Assembly: GCA_027475525.1 (NCBI GenBank)
Contig: JAMWFC010000090.1
Location: 558,001-622,000, forward strand
Length of the DNA stretch: 64,000 bases
Direction: 5' to 3'
From: Macrolepiota albuminosa
Lineage: Eukaryota; Basidiomycota; Agaricomycetes; Agaricales; Agaricaceae
Shown here: positions 1 through 10,608 of the stretch, one piece after another
Numbering within the stretch: the first letter of the stretch is position 1
How the letters are laid out: every line of letters begins with the position of its first letter
Made by a program: the position numbers and the translations under genes
Notes under the pieces: model-generated
Told to the model about the DNA's origin: nothing
The model's input: the letters and a program-made list of their open reading frames with translations, nothing else
Database searches by the model: none

Positions 1-934
1 TCATGGCAGACCCATGTCTCTCCCATCCAGGAACGTGCTAAACGAAGAAAGCGACAGTGGGGCGCGGTGAATTTGGATTTGGAGGTCAGGCTCAGGTGAG
101 AACGGCTTTCACCAAACGATCGAAGAAATGAGCCAAAAGGAAATCATATCGCACCGTACTGAGCAGAAGGCTCCGAAAGGAACAAAATGAGGGTCGATTC
201 TTAGTGGATCAATGATCGAATTTTGACACCTGCTGTCGACGGGGACAGTTACTCGTCCTTTTACAACTCCTTCGTGGATTCTCCTGTTTTAACAAGAAAT
301 ATTCCATCTCCTTCCCCAACCTTTGCGCTTCTTGATTCGCGGGATGTGACTGCACTTCGAAGTATATGTGTTAATTTTTTGCGCTATGCAGACCCATCTC
401 AAACTTCGATAGCAATTTCATCTAGTATATCCTTGTTCAATGGGCTACCGTCCACCTCCTAGTTTACTCTATCAATGCTGAACAGCTTGTCGAAGTCTTC
501 ATTGGACTTGGTCTTGTGTGATTCTGTTTCCAAAAAGAGAAATTATTTCTACAAGGATTGACAAGACAAATTCGAAGGCAAGCCCTAAAAATTGTATTGC
601 GTCGGTCATGGCTTATTGTGGTTTCTACATTTCTCGTTGTCTATCATACATTATCTTATATTGATGGCTATAACTCAGTTTATCTAGTGAGAAATACTTC
701 ACTCGACCTATAAGCAGTTTCTGACAATTGCTATGTCTTGAATGTTCTGATATCATTTTCGAAGGCTGATGATTTCCTTAGCGAGTGGGAACTTAGCTCT
801 AGGTTTTTATATTAATTGGTCATTCATTTGAGGGCTATTGTGGCAAATGTGTCCCACTATTTTAGCATTGCATAGCCTCCTGGAGATCATATATCTTTTT
901 GCATTGAATCTAATTTAATGATTGTCTTTCTAGT
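1..934. other. Left edge, no supported gene
   Basis: About the first 620 bases contain CpG at a level like the gene island further right. From about 750 onward the sequence becomes AT-rich and CpG-poor. A short open frame at 223-462 has no recognisable domain. This may be the flank of a gene lying outside the window. Confidence 0.4.
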
Positions 935-1089
935 ATACTGCATTGATGTTATTTCCAAGACTGAAGCTCTTGGTCTCAATGCCTTGGCCTTCATGGCCAT
1001 GTCTCACATGCATACTGCATTGATGTTATTTCCAAGACTGAAGCTCTTGGTCTCAATGCCTTGGCCTTCATGGCCATGTCTCACATGCA
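935..1089. repeat. 77-bp t​andem duplication (probable assembly artefact)
   Basis: Two adjacent copies with a period of exactly 77 bp; matching runs from 935 to 1012 against 1012 to 1089 without a mismatch. Six other tandem duplications in this window have the same 77-bp period in unrelated sequence, which points to an unmerged contig overlap. Confidence 0.85.
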
Positions 1090-4000
1090 CAAAAAATGAT
1101 GCGGTGCACATTATGACCCCTATCAATACATATCAAATAGAGCTATGGCCTCTCATACACACAATTACTCACCTGCTCAAACTTGAGTCTGTAATTGTCT
1201 ACTAGCTTCTGTTGAAAGGCTGCCTTGACATCTTCTGCTTTGATTACTACAATGTCAATGTCTTTTGCTTAGGCTGTCTCAACCTCTTCCACTCCAATCC
1301 TGGCTACTTCTAATCTAACACAATAAATTGTTGATTTGGCTTTGTAAAGAGCTGCTAAATAAGAGGAGGCAACAGCTGATAGAGAGCTTGTGTTTAGCAG
1401 AGAACTATTACATTCTAGAACTTTGAGGTACTGATATGCAGGAAAATGTTCACTAAGAGTCACCTACAAAGTGTTATAGTATAAAGCTCAATTAGTACTT
1501 GTTTTATTATGTACTTAAATTTATCATTGCAAGTAGCTGTATTTTATGTTTATTCACAAACACTTGAAATGCAAAGAGTGTTATATTTGAATAACTGAAA
1601 TGATGAACAGTCCAAAAATTTTGCAAAGGATCTGTTGGAACTCCAACTAGGCAATAAACAATTGGTTAAGGCAAGAATCTAGACAATACATAAGGACATA
1701 AGTATGAGTTTGATATTCTCAGTTGCATATAATATACTATATTTACTATACCATGGCATATCCTCAGTTATATAATAGACTGAGGGTACTCTGAGTATCT
1801 GTTGCATATATTTGTAAGAGCAAGAGAACTATGTAATCTATCAATGACCCTTGCAGTGGTCCAAGTATTGGCCATAGTACTTGTCACATTGTAATAGGAT
1901 CTATGTACCATGATAATTCTACCTGAAGCCATGAGTTTTTGTTTTTTTCCTGCTTTTGGGCATTTTTAGCTATTATTTTATACAAGCCAGTAATTTCATG
2001 ATATGTTGTAGTTTCTTTCTCTTCTGAGTCTTTTCATTCTGCTTTGAATTTTTTTGCTATGTATCTCAATTTTATAGAAGTAGCAATTTATTACAATATC
2101 TTGAATAGAAGCTTTTCAATGAAATTGTGAAACACATAATAAGCTTCACATGAGATAGCAACCTTTCTCAGATATAGCTGTCCATAAAGTAGACAGTACA
2201 GAGTCAGATCAATCAATAAAGGTATTTGTATGTAGAGCTCTGTGAGAGTGCAGTGTGATCATGAAGGTCTTGCTTGTTCTATGTATGTAGCTTCTTAATG
2301 GCACAGTTTTTAGAGATACAGACAAATGCCTAGACTGAAGTCAGTAATACATGTTTTGAATTGTTTAAAGTTGAGCCAGTTTTTAGCTTGACTGCTATGT
2401 TGGTTTAGAGTCAACAAAGAATTAACCTTCATAATCATCAAGTGTTTTTAAATGTAGGTGACACTATTTAAAAGATCTTCTCATAATTTGATAGTCAATT
2501 GTTTCAATTTCCTCAAAGACTTGTCAATGTGCAATTGCAGTTTTGCATATTGCAAAAGCATGGCAATATGTTATACTTTAAGATGGAAGATCAGTAAAGA
2601 GTGTTAAAAGCAAAGAATAAAGCACTAATATTACTAGCAGAATTCATGCCAGCCAGTCTAAATCCCTGATAGCCTAGCATCTATTCAAATCTGATATTAT
2701 GTTCTAGGTCCATAAGCCTCCAGCAAGACTGCACACACCAAACTTATCATGCAGCATGGCTAAATCATAAGTACAGGGTATGAGAGCAGCATATATCTTA
2801 GTGTATGAAATCTAAATACTTGCACAGTGCACACTGGACAAATTGCTCTGAGACACACCTGGACACCTGAATCATTTGTCCTAGACAAATAACTCTGACA
2901 TGTATGAGATCTAAATAAAAAAAAATGAATAGCGTCAATCCATCATTTCTTTCTTGAAGTGGCTGACATGCTTAGCATGCTTAGCACTTCAAAAACCATG
3001 CAGTTTTACTGTAATAAACAGCCTGATATTTTACCTTGATACCTAACATTTCTGAGCAACAAATCCAGACACATGTTAACAGACTTAGTGTTCAATACTT
3101 TAGTTTGATTCACAGTGCCTTAATTACATCTTACAAGTTCACTACTCTATAGCATTGCCTAGCCTCTTGGCAATAGCTTTTTTCTTTACAGTATAAATAC
3201 TTGACTTTTTGTTGAGAGCCACATCAAATCCAACCCATTCAACCACTCCACACTTCAGATTTCTTTTGGTGCACTCTCTGAGTCACAAAAATTGTTTTTG
3301 GCTTGACCTTAGTTCTTTTTTTACTATATATAAATGGACTGTGGTTTGCCAAGATCTGGACTAGAGTGTCTAGCAAAAACTGCATCTAATTAATATTAAT
3401 TAATAGAAACAATCCACTGGAGCTGGCCGCTAGCCAACAATAATCCTCAAGTCTTGAAAAAATGACTGCTCTTTGTAAATTCAGAAGGAAAGACTATCAA
3501 AAATCATATCTCTTCAATTTCTCTGGATAATTTGACAAATAGTATATTATATATTCATTTGTGTATAGGCTACTTGCAACAGTTTTCAAGGGTAACTAAT
3601 ACAAGGTATCTATCTCAATGTGTGTGTAGTGTAGATCCTTTTGAAGCCCTCTAGTCTTTGTAAGCATGCACAGATACTTGGTGTAATACAACTTGTAACT
3701 TTGCATACACTAAGAAAAGGAAATCCTCAGCAGATGATTCTTAGTACAATGGCATAGCACCACATGTAAGTTTTGAACATGAAAACTGCTACAAGAACAC
3801 TCCTTAAGAATGAGAAAAGTAGGGTAGTAAAGCTACATAGAATTGTTCTGTTCCAAGTAATAATCTTTATACCTATGTATTTTACATATAAATATAAATA
3901 AATGCTTCAGTTATGAAAGGTATAAGGTTTCAAATATTCTAGACTATCAGACAAAAGTCTGAGATGCATCCCATGTTGTAGGAGCACACCCATTACCTCT

Positions 4001-4189
4001 GGATAGAGAGTTGCAATAGAATTCGCAATTTCTCAGCTCCTTTTCTAGAGCTAAAAGCAAGCTTGTTGTCTTAGCATGCAGCATAGTTGCCACAATTCCT
4101 AGCTCACTGTCTATTTCTACCTGTTTTTACTGACACAGCCTTCTTTAACTCTCTTATGTAAGTAACAAGAAGAGGGTTATGTCCTGATA
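1090..4189. other. CpG-depleted, AT-rich non-coding DNA
   Basis: No recognisable gene on either strand. CpG is extremely rare: 2221-2880 contains none in 660 bases. This pattern is usual for long-silenced repeat DNA in which methylated cytosines have decayed, but I could not assign the sequence to an element family. Confidence 0.6.
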
Positions 4190-4440
4190 AATAGTCTTCA
4201 TCCTGCCAAAGGCACTTCAGTTACATAAATCACATGCACCATCAAGCTTTGGCTTAGCTTTCCTGCATATATATGAATAGTCTTCGTCCTGCCAAAGGCA
4301 CTTTGAGGTCACATGTCTCACATGCTCCATCAAGCTTTGGCTTTGCTTTCCTGCACACATGCAAATAGTCTTTGTCCTGCCAAAGGCATTTTGAGGTCAT
4401 GTGCATCACATGGTTTGTTGCACATATTTGGATCATGTGC
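4190..4440. repeat. Three diverged tandem copies of an 86-88 bp unit
   Basis: Copies begin near 4190, 4276 and 4364, each opening with aatagtctt and containing cctgccaaaggca. The first two also contain atcaagctttggct. The copies differ by many substitutions and by 1-2 bp in length, so this is an old natural repeat, unlike the exact 77-bp duplications elsewhere. Confidence 0.75.
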
Positions 4441-5654
4441 AACATTTTTGTTTTAATAAAAAAATAAATATTTTGTTTTTATGACAAATAAACTTCTTAT
4501 CTAATAATAAAATTTTCTTTATTTTTTGTATTTATTTTTTAATGAAATTTGCATGCATTGATCTTAAATGAATATGCATGTCCTTCATTAAATATTGAAT
4601 ATTATATAGATTATTATTATTTCTTTATTATTCTTTGATTATAGTCTATTGTTAATTAGCTTCTTTTTATATTTCAAAATATTATATCTTTATCTAAATT
4701 TCTAAATGATGTGATTAGTCAGTTCTGACTAAGGCTGACAAAGGATTGCCTTTTTGATTTGTTTTTCCAGTAAATGTTGATATAAAATGCTAAGAAAATC
4801 CAAGAAAAATAACCAAAAAAAATCTGGAGAAATTCAAAAAGCTACTGATACACTAATTTTAGTTTTTTTGAGATTTATAAATGCTTAAAAAATCAAAAAA
4901 TTTCAAGAAAAATTCAATTGCTTTGTTTTTTTAGCAGATATTAGTAGAAAATGCTGAAAGAATTCTAGAAAAATTACTGAAAAATCAGGGAAAATTCAAA
5001 GGCTACTGATACACTGATTGTTAATTTTTTTTAAAAAATATTTATAAATAGTTAAAAAAAATCTGATAAATTCAAAAAAATTCTAATTTAGCTTACAATA
5101 ATACTTTGAGAGTTGAAGAAAACTGGGATTAAGCACTGAGTTGTGAAAACCAAGGCTTTAACCAAACAAAGTGAGGTTGAGGCTAGGATTAAGTACTAAG
5201 TTCTCTATATATACTTAAAGTTCTAACTAAATGAAGTGAGATTTGAGTGGAGGCTTAATTGGAGAGGGTTTAGAGGCAGAGCCTCCAATAAGCTACAAAA
5301 TTCATGCTAAAGGCACAAATCATAGCTTATTAATTTTTAATATTATAACTTTAAAATAATTTTTAAAAGAACTCTTCATATTTTTACTTTTGCAGTTGCA
5401 TTCTTTTTGCTATTTTAAATTTGATTCTATTTATTCAAGCATGGCTAAAGCTATTGTTATTAGTTTTTGCATATGAAATACTTTATTTATGCTTTGTATT
5501 TTTGCTCAAATCTATTTATATATTTTATACTATAATTATAAGCAAATTATTCTTCTTGTATTTTTTTACATGTCTATTTATCCACTTTTAAAACTAGAAT
5601 ATAGTTATAATTTATTCTTACTTTTTTTTGAAATAAATGTTTTAGATCTATTCA
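4441..5654. repeat. Very AT-rich block with a decayed ~165-bp tandem duplication
   Basis: The stretch is dominated by A and T runs. Between about 4755 and 5090 a unit of roughly 165 bp appears twice; both copies contain aaaatgct, a run of aaattcaaa and gctactgatacact. No coding frame is supported. Confidence 0.5.
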
Positions 5655-5976
5655 ATTTAAATAAAACATTAAAAAACTTGAAATTGCTTAAATAGACAAT
5701 TGCACAAATAAAGCAGGAAAACTCTAGACTTTGAAGGTCAGGAAAGGCAAACTCTGGCTTATATAAGCAGTTTATATGCAGTGTTGAAAAGGCTATACTT
5801 GTCTGAATGATAGCTAAAAAACCAGCACACTTCGAAAACTGAAAGTAGTATTAATAGATAGTATTAAAAGAATAGAAGCAGTAAAGTTAAAGAATAGATG
5901 AAAAATGAAGAAAATGAATGAAGAAGAAGAAAGAAATAAAGAGTAAAAGAGAAAAGATATGAGGAGTCTTTTAACA
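5655..5976. repeat. 5'-truncated LTR fragment, same family as 6753-8084
   Basis: Aligns by eye with the 3' part of the LTRs at 6753-8084 and 55435-55952, from the stretch beginning aaaacattaaaaaacttg to a terminal ttaaca. The 5' half is missing. It is the most AT-shifted of the three copies. Confidence 0.65.
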
Positions 5977-7162
5977 GTCTATATGTTGTTTTCTGAGATT
6001 ATCTTGTGTTTAATAGTTGCTTTGCAAAGATAGTTTTGAGTCTTGTAGAGCACTTTAGTGCTATTATATATACGGTCAAGGAGGTAATATGCTGAGTAAG
6101 GCTGCTGATAAGAAAACATATGTAGGTATAGAATTACAATCATTATTGCAAGATTTAAAAATAAATACTTATAAGTATTTATAATTATTAAGTCATTATT
6201 AGATTTCATGAGTTCAGTTTCCAACAATATTGTTGATATATACTTTGATACTTTAGATCTTCCTCTGTCAGCTATATGACTAAGCTGTAGCCTTCAGAAA
6301 TTGTCTTTACATATTACTCTAGATATATCATAGTATGACATGTTTTATTTTTAAGCTGTGTATTGCATTTTTCTCTCATCATATTCATCAGATTACAGCT
6401 TTATTAAAGAGAGATTCAGTTGCTATATATTATATTTTTATTGGGCTAATAGGTAATAATATTAATTTTTAATTTTAAGTAAAAAAGCATCTTTGTTGCC
6501 ATTATATAAAATTTTGGAATAGTCAATTTCCAGAACATGATTTTATTGAAGCATATTTTACTGCTATTATAGCAGAAAAGTCTCTTAGTTGGTTTTGGAA
6601 CTGTAATTATCTCTAAAGTTAAAAAAAAATTATGTATATTCATATAAAGAAGTTATTAAATATAAGTAAATATTAATTAAATCAAGTAGTAACACAAGCT
6701 GCAAGAATTTTTTGTTGGTAAAGAGGTTCTAATCTTGCCTACTTTTACATATTGTAAGAGTGATCTCTAGAGGCTATGGCTTAGTCACACAGCTAGCAGA
6801 AAGAGATCCAAAGTATATTAGAGTATATACTAACAATATCAAAATAACTACTCACCTGGCAGAAGGAGATCTAAAAAGAACAAGTCTAGGAATTTTCTAT
6901 GCCAGGATTGATGCTTCTAAGGCCTCTAAAGCATGAAAAACAACTGTATAGAACAACAAAACCTTAAAAACTCAAAAATTGCCTAAATAAACAATTGCAC
7001 AAATAAAAGGTGAACTCTGGCAAATTCTGGCTTATGTAAGCAGTATATATGTGGTGTTGGGGCCCATACTTGTCTAAATGATAGCTAAAGAATCAGAGCA
7101 CTTCAAAGGCTGAAAATAGTACTAATAGATAGTATTGAAAGAATAGAAACAATAAAGTAAGA

Positions 7163-8008
7163 TGATGATGATGATGATGATAAATCCTTTTATTTCTTGA
7201 GACCTATTTTTATATGCATATTGCTTGGATATTGTGTCCTATGTCATGTGGTATAGTAAGGTATAGTATTTCTCCATATTAAGACCCTGACTTATCTGCT
7301 GTTATCATGCCGTCCCTATTTACTCCTGACCCAGCAATGCTTGCCAGTGTTTGGTTGGTGTAGGTCTTAAAAGACCGATCGCCTATTGGCTTCCTCTAAG
7401 CCATAACTCCTGGTAAGGCCCCACAATACTATAACCTCTCCTGCACCTGGATAGTATCTTTTGGAGATCAATTCCGAGATTTGGAACCCGCAACGGTATG
7501 AGCCAGCTGAGTAGGCCAATGACAGTCCTGCTGCCTGCTAGTTTAAGCCGATGATAAGCAGCTGATCAAATTAACTTTAACTCTAACCTCAACAGCCGTG
7601 CCGACCCATCCGATAGACCACACATTATGTCGGCAGCCTAATCAAACTATTGACACCTTCTTTTCCCACCCACCCATACTAGGACATACTTGGTCAGCAA
7701 GTTTAACCTCTCCCAATTCCATCCTACTGGGCAACCCTAACTATTTTTCCTGTTTTGGACAGGAGTGCAGTAGTTACATTGCTTCATCAAGTCACATGTT
7801 GATTGGTTTACCTAACTACGGCCTGCACAACAAAGCCTCCCTAGTCAACATGTGCAGGCAGTGGCTTCTTGGTGGTGTTGAAATAACTCACATGGTGTCT
7901 AAGGTGTTTTCCACATAAGCGTGGTTTGAACTTACGTCCTCCCCACTTGCAAGAGCATGTGACCCCTGCTTCAGACCACAGTGGTGCCAGCTGAGCCACC
8001 GTGGCCCT
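7163..8008 (-). mobile_element. tRNA-derived SINE-like retroposon
   Basis: An 846-bp insertion inside the solo LTR, flanked by a perfect 13-bp target-site duplication, caataaagtaaga, at 7150-7162 and 8009-8021. Read on the minus strand it opens with a tRNA-like head. An A-box-like stretch (tggctcagctgg, 7987-7998) lies in a possible D-arm with gtgg/ccac pairing, followed by a B-box-like gttcaaacc (7923-7931). It ends in a short trinucleotide tail, (tca)n on the minus strand, at 7163-7182. Long target duplication, pol III promoter boxes and a simple-repeat tail are the classic features of a SINE mobilised by a LINE reverse transcriptase. Its CpG content is clearly higher than that of the LTR around it, so it is the younger insertion. 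The length is large for a SINE. A second A/B-like pair (minus strand, about 7515 to 7478) may mean a composite body. No coding frame is supported. Confidence 0.7.
7923..7998 (-). promoter_or_regulatory. Internal pol III promoter (A and B boxes) of the SINE-like element
   Basis: A-box-like tggctcagctgg at 7987-7998 fits TRGYNNARNNG. B-box-like gttcaaacc at 7923-7931 fits GWTCRANNC. They are about 55 bp apart in the tRNA order, starting 10 bp inside the element's 5' end. Confidence 0.6.
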
Positions 8009-8089
8009 CAATAAAGTAAGAGAATTACAGAAGAAATAAAGAAATGAATAAAAAAAGAGTGAAGAAATAAAGAGTCCTCTGACACATAT

Positions 8090-9550
8090 CTCTTGAAAAA
8101 TCAGTGAGATTTGCTGTTTCACCAACAATAAAGCCCAGCTTAATCAATCTTCAACATTCAGCATCTCCAAGATTGTGATTTTTGCACCATGCATAAATAT
8201 TAGCCTTCAAAGTGCTATATGTAGCTGATAGTGTGTGATTGTAAAGAGTTGTGATAATAAGGTGTTGGTGTTCCAAAGTTAAATGGTGCTAGCATCTGAG
8301 AATATTTAGAAGTAGTGGAGGTTTGTAGATAGCCCTAGTGCATTGATGGAAGTCTGAAACTCATCATTGCAGAGCTGAAAAAAAGATAAAAACCAGGCCA
8401 AGCTGACAAATGCCTTAAAGTTGTCAGTGTAATACTGTAAGAAGAATGTTTAATGTCTGCAGAACTCCTTTCACAGAGCTAGTGATGATGATGCCTGAAT
8501 TAAGCTGGGCAGCACATTATTACCAGTACAGCTACTTAGCCAATATAGCTTTGAGCATGTTAAGTATATGTGAGAGTCTTGAACAGGTCCCAGAGAATGC
8601 ATGATGGGCAAAAAGTTGGTGGCAAAAAATATGGATGATTGGAGGCACTTGTATAAAGCTCCAAAACATGGGACTAGAGCGCTAAAAGTCACTAAGAAAT
8701 AGTGCTAAAAGACATGGGAGAGTTGCTAAGGAAAGGTACTAAGAGGTATAGAAGAGAGTCGCTAAAAAGTGCTAAGTATTAGCACTTGGAATAGGATAAT
8801 AAAATAAGATTGCTTAGTAGATCTAAGCATGAATGCCAAGCCATAGTTGCAAGGTGCTACAAGGTTGTAGAGAGAGAGAGAAAGAGAGAGAAAATTAAAG
8901 CAGAGTCCTTCTTGCTGATACAGTCAACAAAAGGGTAGTCTGTTGTGTATGGTGATCAAAATGTTGGAATATGATCTCTACTGCCAAATTGATTCTCTAT
9001 TTACTACTAACAAAAAGTAAGTATTTATAGTAAGAAAGTTAGCTGATGCTAAGAAGCTAAACACCACTAGAGAGTGGTGAACTGATAAAAATGTAAGTAA
9101 ATGCAGTGAATTGAATTGTATGGTAAAAAGGTCCATAATGATGCTGTCAGCTATTTGTCATGGAAATACTTCATCATTCTATCCTGTAAGTGCTGCCACT
9201 AGCTAAGAGCATTATTCTGGATTGACTGATGCCATATGTCTATATAAATGTATAGTCTGGGAGTACAAGTGGCAAGGTGTGGTGAGGTGTTAACAGTGGT
9301 GCGAAGAATAAATAGTGCCATAAAAAGTGTACCTGGAGTAATTGAAGGCTGTAGCCACGAGTTATTAGTGTAAAAATATGGAAAAATTAGTGCTGAAAGT
9401 GCTAGAGTGTGCCACTTCTGATGGTATTAGTGGGCTAATATGAGGTGTGGGTATTGGTGCTATCTGTGCATAATAGGAGCTCATCAGCAAGTACTGATGA
9501 CAAGCAAGAGTTGAGTAAGCTTAGAGCTTGAATTTTATCTGATAGTACCT
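8090..9550. other. CpG-depleted non-coding repeat DNA
   Basis: No gene is supported. A short (ag)n run lies near 8869-8895. The stretch around 8448-8490 (tttaatgtctg, then a block with aactcctt and acagagc) has a diverged counterpart near 47527-47565, so part of this DNA is a dispersed repeat. Confidence 0.5.
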
Positions 9551-9561
9551 ACATATATACA

Positions 9562-9824
9562 GATGACAATGTTGTGACTTTTGAAGAGCTTGTCCCTAAT
9601 CCTGAAACAAGGTATGCTTTATTTGCATATATACTTTGATCATGCTCTAATTTTACTTTATTTTCTCTAGGCAACCTGAGAAAAAAGAAGTTTATCCAGG
9701 TTCTTTTCATGTAGGCCGTTTAGTGGAAGCCATTGTTATATTTTGCACAATCAAAGTGGAATGCAAGAATGCTCTATTGGTTCATTTAGATAAACTTTTG
9801 CTTGTTGCCAAGATTGCGACTCAG
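9562..9824 (+). pseudogene. Fragment of an unknown gene, two exon-like segments
   Basis: Two coding-like segments, 9562-9611 and 9671-9824, join in frame across a 59-bp GT-AG gap (gtatgc to ctctag). They encode a stretch beginning DDNVVTFEELVPNPETR and continuing QPEKKEVYPGSFHVGRLVEA. I recognise no domain. Neither a start nor a further exon could be found, and the surroundings are repeat DNA. I treat it as a gene fragment, possibly carried by a transposon. Confidence 0.4.
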
Positions 9825-9959
9825 GTGCATGTTTTTTTTTGCTTTTTTTATCATTTTTTACCTAACAATGCATGCCATATTATGGAGACTGACTTGAAAG
9901 CACGCTGCTCTTTTTTTATGCTAGCTGAACAAAATATGATGCATTGCTTTTGAATTTTA

Positions 9960-10544
9960 TTTTATTTGTTAATAAATTTCAACTATTTTATACTATTTAT
10001 TGTTTCATGAGTCGGGGATTGGCGCACACGTGCGCCGCTACGATGACATGCGATATCATACCTCTGATTGATGTGACTGATCTCGTGATGTCCACATGTT
10101 TGACCAAAGCGTTTGCAAAAAAAAAGTGCTCGTATTCAGCAATATCCGTATGGATCCACGGCATTCCAAGTTTTGCATACCTCTGCGTGGCCGTCTTTGA
10201 TGTCGTGTGTGAAAGTCAAAATATTTATCGGCAATGTCTGCTGGAATAAATTAACAATGCCTCGCTAGATGTGAAAATATCTGGCTTAGGGTCTCACGCA
10301 TGCAACTCCCTGTGATTTCGAGTTCCCCGGCAATCTCTCTTTTGTGCTGCTTTCAGCTCCGTATGGTATCTTTTTTTTCTCAGAATAATAGTATCTCCCA
10401 CTATCTCTCATTATCTCCTATCTGTGCGGTTCTTATCCCCAAGTAGTGAAATTTTCGCCTCCACGAAGGCCTTGGGGCTCTAGGTCCAGTTCAACCGACG
10501 AGAAAGAGTCCTTTTGAGGCCGACTATTCTCCCTGACTTGATAA
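9960..10544. other. Boundary into the gene island; 5' flank of the dioxygenase gene
   Basis: CpG content jumps sharply at about 10010, marking the end of the silenced arm. An open frame at 9944-10249 straddles this boundary and has no domain support. The remainder is probably promoter of the downstream gene. Confidence 0.5.
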
Positions 10545-10550
10545 TATAAG
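10545..10550 (+). promoter_or_regulatory. Possible TATA element of the homogentisate dioxygenase gene
   Basis: TATAAG at 10545-10550 lies 59 bp before the start codon at 10609, a usual distance for a short fungal leader. Confidence 0.4.
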
Positions 10551-10608
10551 GCTGTTTGCCGAAACTCGAAGCAGAAAGCAATCCCACATCCACCTCAAAG
10601 CTACAAAT

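Larger units (their letters stand above)
6753..8084. mobile_element. Solo LTR, interrupted by a nested SINE-like insertion
   Basis: Begins tgtaag and ends ctgaca (TG...CA termini), and is flanked by a perfect 5-bp target-site duplication catat at 6748-6752 and 8085-8089. With the nested insertion and its duplicated target removed, about 473 bp remain. This matches the 518-bp LTR at 55435-55952 base for base, apart from small gaps and many C-to-T and G-to-A changes. No internal retrotransposon sequence is present, so it is a solo LTR left by recombination between the two ends of an element. Orientation cannot be decided. Confidence 0.85.

Noticed and set aside
5655..8084. Reading the LTR fragment at 5655-5976 and the solo LTR at 6753-8084 as the two ends of one element
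   Set aside because: The space between is under 800 bp without coding sequence, the left piece is truncated, and the right LTR has its own complete target duplication.
7598..8128. Open frames on both strands (7598-7918 + and 7841-8128 -)
   Set aside because: They lie inside the SINE-like insertion; the minus-strand frame translates its tRNA-like head. No protein domain.
9944..10249. 101-residue open frame across the left compartment boundary
   Set aside because: Straddles two unrelated sequence types and has no recognisable content.
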